Shown here in pieces: positions 6,750-8,717 of a stretch of DNA of 8,717 nucleotides. Position 1 is the stretch's first letter. Each line of letters opens with the position of its first letter. The translations under genes were made by a program, and so were the position numbers. Origin of the DNA: Deltaproteobacteria bacterium (lineage in GTDB: Bacteria; Desulfobacterota; DSM-4660; Desulfatiglandales; B25-G16); assembly GCA_018400255.1 (NCBI GenBank), contig JAGYMO010000122.1:1-8717 (forward strand), written 5' to 3'. The notes below the pieces were generated by a model, which searched no databases, had not been told where the DNA came from, and saw only the letters and a list, made by a program, of their open reading frames with translations.

Positions 6750-7136
6750 ATGACGGATTATTCAAATGCATCGGATGTGGATGTTGAGGCACCTGAAGAT
6801 AGTAAGGTGGTAACTATAGCTGCAAGGGGGCATGGGCCTTTTGTTGAGTGGAGATACCCAGAGTTTCAGTCCCTTTGCCCTGTTTCCGAGAGGCATGACC
6901 AGGGCATTGTAACTATAAGATATAAGCCTAAAGATAACATATTGGAAAGCAAGTCAGTAAGGGATTACCTCATGAGTTGGCGGAACAAGAAAAACTGGCA
7001 GGAGTATATTACTGAGGAAATAGCAGATTTGTTATTTAAAGCATGCAGGCCTGTATGGCTTACTGTTACCATTGATTGGTGTGCGCGGGGTGGAATACAG
7101 GCAAAGACTATATCTGTAAGAGGCGCCAAAAAGTAA
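6750..7136 (+). CDS. queF: NADPH-dependent preQ0 reductase (preQ1 synthase), short unimodular QueF
   Basis: Reduces the nitrile of 7-cyano-7-deazaguanine (preQ0) to the aminomethyl of preQ1, in the queuosine tRNA-modification pathway. The 128-residue protein is a single T-fold unit of the short (B. subtilis-like) class. It shows FQSLCP with the thioimide-forming Cys43, Asp50 as the expected general acid, the NADPH-site motif ESKSVRDY (66-73), and WLTVTIDWCARGGI with the RGG segment. The conserved FHE of the family appears as WQE (83-85): the Glu is kept but His is replaced by Gln. About 20 residues before the T-fold are acidic and poorly conserved. ATG 6750 has no good Shine-Dalgarno (ATGGG ten bases upstream), and an ATG at 6736 reads quickly into a stop. 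No other queuosine genes are in the window. Confidence 0.88.
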   Translation: MTDYSNASDVDVEAPEDSKVVTIAARGHGPFVEWRYPEFQSLCPVSERHDQGIVTIRYKPKDNILESKSVRDYLMSWRNKKNWQEYITEEIADLLFKACRPVWLTVTIDWCARGGIQAKTISVRGAKK

Positions 7137-7162
7137 GTCATTCTTCATCGGGGGATTCTTTA

Positions 7163-7191
7163 TTGACTTTATTACTAACCCTGCTTATTTT
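7163..7191 (+). promoter_or_regulatory. Candidate sigma-70 promoter for the co-chaperone gene
   Basis: TTGACT (7163-7168, five of six) and TATTTT (7186-7191, four of six) are separated by exactly 17 bases. The start would be near 7198, giving a leader of about 74 bases. No CIRCE inverted repeat and no sigma-32-type box (CTTGAA with CCCCAT at proper spacing) is seen, so heat-shock control is not supported by sequence. No intrinsic terminator is visible between queF and this promoter. Confidence 0.45.
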
Positions 7192-7203
7192 AGTGGTATA
7201 GGT

Positions 7204-7222
7204 AAAGGAGAATTATTTGTAA
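7204..7222 (+). promoter_or_regulatory. Strong Shine-Dalgarno followed by a start-stop pair in the co-chaperone leader
   Basis: AAAGGAG (7204-7210) is followed after six bases by TTG (7217-7219) and at once by TAA (7220-7222). No reading frame of useful length follows this near-perfect ribosome site. It could be chance, a decayed gene start, or a ribosome-binding standby or regulatory element. The co-chaperone ATG lies 61 bases downstream of AAAGGAG. Confidence 0.3.
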
Positions 7223-7264
7223 TTAACGGGGATTTTATACAATTAACATTTTAGTGAGATAAAT

Positions 7265-7271
7265 AGAGGAG
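7265..7271 (+). promoter_or_regulatory. Shine-Dalgarno abutting the co-chaperone start codon
   Basis: AGAGGAG touches ATG 7272 with no spacer, where five to nine bases are usual. An in-frame TAA at 7260-7262 rules out an upstream start, and the J domain begins at residue 4, so no later start fits. Initiation at this site is therefore expected to be inefficient or to use some other feature of the leader. Confidence 0.6.
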
Positions 7272-8240
7272 ATGTCAAGCAAGGATTATTACAAAATATT
7301 GGGTGTAAGCAAATCAGCAAGTAAGGATGAAATAAAGAAGGCCTATAGAACGCTTGCTTTAAAATATCATCCCGACAGAAATAGCAGCAATAAAGAATCT
7401 GAGGAGAAATTCAAAGAGATAAGCGAGGCCTATGCAGTATTAAGCGATCCTGAAAAAAAGAAGCAGTATGATACATTTGGAGCCGATGGATTTCAGCAGA
7501 GATTTAGCCAGGAGGACATATTTAGTAATGTTAATTTTAGCGACATCTTCAAAGAGTTCGGATTTGGAGATTTTGGCGGAGGCTGGAAGAGGGGAGGTGG
7601 CTCTAGAATTTTTACCCAAAATTTCTCAAGGGCGAATAAAACATCAGGCTATAAAACAAGTGGAGGATTTCCATTTAGCTCCATTTTTGGTGACGTTAGT
7701 GGTTCCACTGGTGGCTTAAAGGGGCAGGATGCTGTTATGGAGCTCCCTGTTCAACTGGAAGATGTTTTTAATGGAGGCCAAAAGACTATTTCTTATACCT
7801 TAAATGGGATTAATCAGCAGATAAAGGTGAAGATTCCACCTGGCATAACTGATGGGAAAAAGTTGAGGGTTGGTGGTAAAGGCCAGCCAGGCAGGGATGG
7901 AGGGCCTTCAGGAGATCTTTATATAAAGATAAAACTCTTGGATCACCCTGTATTTAAGAGGGAAGGCGATGACCTTTATATCAATAAAGAGGTTCCCTTT
8001 TCAGGCGTTTCGTTGGGGACTCAGATAGAGGTCGCAACAATTGATGGAAAAAGGCTGAATCTCAAGATACCTGCAGGAACCCAAAGCGGCTCGAAGATGA
8101 GGCTGAAGGGAAATGGAATGCCGCGTATGGGGGCCAAAGGCAGAGGTGATCAATATGTAAGAATACAGGTGGCAGTGCCAAAAAAGCTAAATAAAAGCCA
8201 GAAAGAGGCGATAGAAAAATTGAAAGATTTAAACCTGTGA
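7272..8240 (+). CDS. J-domain co-chaperone without zinc finger (CbpA/DnaJ type II)
   Basis: Hsp70 (DnaK) co-chaperone that stimulates ATP hydrolysis through its J domain and delivers unfolded clients. The 322 residues are: a J domain at 4-68 (DYYKILGVSKSAS, the essential HPD at 33-35, KFKEISEAYAVLSDPEKKKQYD); a Gly/Phe-rich linker at about 69-150 (FGFGDFGGG; SGGFPFSSIFG); then two beta-sandwich client-binding domains (VKIPPGITDGKKLRVGGKG; LKIPAGTQSGSKMRLKGNG). The four CxxCxGxG zinc motifs of class I DnaJ are absent, as in CbpA, and there is no dnaK or grpE neighbour. This is therefore probably an accessory J-protein, not the main DnaJ. Its stop overlaps the GTG start of the TPM gene. Confidence 0.95.
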   Translation: MSSKDYYKILGVSKSASKDEIKKAYRTLALKYHPDRNSSNKESEEKFKEISEAYAVLSDPEKKKQYDTFGADGFQQRFSQEDIFSNVNFSDIFKEFGFGDFGGGWKRGGGSRIFTQNFSRANKTSGYKTSGGFPFSSIFGDVSGSTGGLKGQDAVMELPVQLEDVFNGGQKTISYTLNGINQQIKVKIPPGITDGKKLRVGGKGQPGRDGGPSGDLYIKIKLLDHPVFKREGDDLYINKEVPFSGVSLGTQIEVATIDGKRLNLKIPAGTQSGSKMRLKGNGMPRMGAKGRGDQYVRIQVAVPKKLNKSQKEAIEKLKDLNL

Positions 8241-8717
8241 TTCATAAATTAAACAAAACGTTTTTATATATTCCCATATTAATTTGTCTTCTGCTATTCT
8301 TTTTATATTCACGCCCTTCATCAGCAAATCAATTTCCTGCCCCCAAAGGTCTTATAAATGATTTTGCGGATATTATACCGGAGGAATATGAGCAAAGAAT
8401 GAACCTCTTTGCCCAGGAGGTTTTAAGCAAGACCAGTTCCACGCTTACCGTAGTAACCCTGAAGGATATTGGCGGTGATGATGTTGATGATTTTACTAAC
8501 CGCCTCTATGAAAAGTGGGGCGTAGGCGAGAAGGGGAAAGACAAAGGGATCATGATCCTCCTTGCTTTAAAGGAGCGTAAGGTTCGCATTGAGGTGGGAT
8601 ATGGACTCGAACATATTATAACTGATGGGCTGGCAGGACAAATTAGGGATACTGCAATGATCCCCTATCTTAAGAAGGGACAGTTTGGCCAGGGCCTTTT
8701 AAGCGGGATTTTTGCCG
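8237..8717 (+). CDS. Secreted TPM-domain (YgcG-like) protein, 5' part cut by the window edge
   Basis: The frame is open to the window end (160 codons) and starts at GTG 8237, which overlaps the preceding TGA stop as GTGA. Residues 1-30 look like a signal peptide or anchor: basic MIHKLNK, a long hydrophobic stretch (about 9-24), then SRPSSANQFPAP. From about 37 comes a TPM domain (PF04536 type): INDFADIIPEEYEQRM, a central strand LTVVTLKD, then WGVGEKGKDKGIMILLA (94-110), RKVRIEVGYGLEHIITDG and the start of the AMIPYLKKGQFGQGL segment. Family members include YgcG and plant Psb32/TLP18.3-type proteins. Some are reported to have phosphatase activity, but the general role is unsettled, and membrane or envelope quality control is a guess. 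Many homologues continue into a Gly-rich or membrane C-terminus, which cannot be seen here. The ribosome site is weak, consistent with coupling to the J-protein gene. Confidence 0.88.
   Translation, partial: MIHKLNKTFLYIPILICLLLFFLYSRPSSANQFPAPKGLINDFADIIPEEYEQRMNLFAQEVLSKTSSTLTVVTLKDIGGDDVDDFTNRLYEKWGVGEKGKDKGIMILLALKERKVRIEVGYGLEHIITDGLAGQIRDTAMIPYLKKGQFGQGLLSGIFA

Noticed and set aside
7135..7169. Inverted repeat AAGTCA/TGACTT after queF as a terminator
   Set aside because: The stem is only 6 bp with a 23-base loop and has no following T-run. The right arm coincides with the -35 candidate of the next gene.
7137..7271. Heat-shock control (CIRCE or sigma-32 promoter) of the co-chaperone gene
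   Set aside because: No TTAGCACTC inverted repeat is present, and no -35/-10 pair of heat-shock type occurs at valid spacing.

Overview
The window is ordinary chromosomal DNA of a moderately AT-rich Gram-negative-type bacterium. The tight trpS-scpA-scpB-rluB cluster and the long DHH/CBS/tRNA-nucleotidyltransferase fusion upstream of it are typical of Deltaproteobacteria (Desulfobacterota) and some deep-branching relatives. I cannot name a genus. No phage, IS, CRISPR or rRNA is visible.

Bases 1-6627 are transcribed leftward. In transcription order they hold a membrane-anchored or secreted thermonuclease-like protein, then (ATGA overlap) an 887-residue fusion of a DHH/DHHA1 phosphoesterase, two CBS domains and a tRNA 3'-end nucleotidyltransferase of the A-adding type. 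After a 202-base gap with a plausible promoter come tryptophanyl-tRNA synthetase, condensin subunits ScpA and ScpB, and the 23S rRNA pseudouridine synthase RluB. Last is the 5' part of a tRNA-Val(CAC), cut by the window edge. The theme is RNA maturation and turnover (tRNA end repair, tRNA charging, rRNA modification), with the usual chromosome-segregation pair embedded.

Bases 6750-8717 run rightward from a 122-base divergent spacer. They hold a short QueF (preQ1 synthase, queuosine pathway), a zinc-finger-less DnaJ/CbpA-type co-chaperone, and the first 160 codons of a secreted TPM-domain (YgcG-like) protein whose GTG start overlaps the co-chaperone stop as GTGA. The TPM gene runs off the right edge.

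The least ordinary item is an imperfect inverted-repeat element (about 1397-1496) that fills the scpA-scpB gap and also encodes the last ten or so ScpA residues and supplies its stop codon. It resembles small dispersed 'CACAGAG' repeats and looks like an insertion that rewrote the ScpA C-terminus. Secondary points are the fusion of RNA-extending and RNA-degrading domains, a QueF with Gln at the usual His of the FHE motif, and odd Shine-Dalgarno placement in the co-chaperone leader. I see no clearly new multi-gene system.
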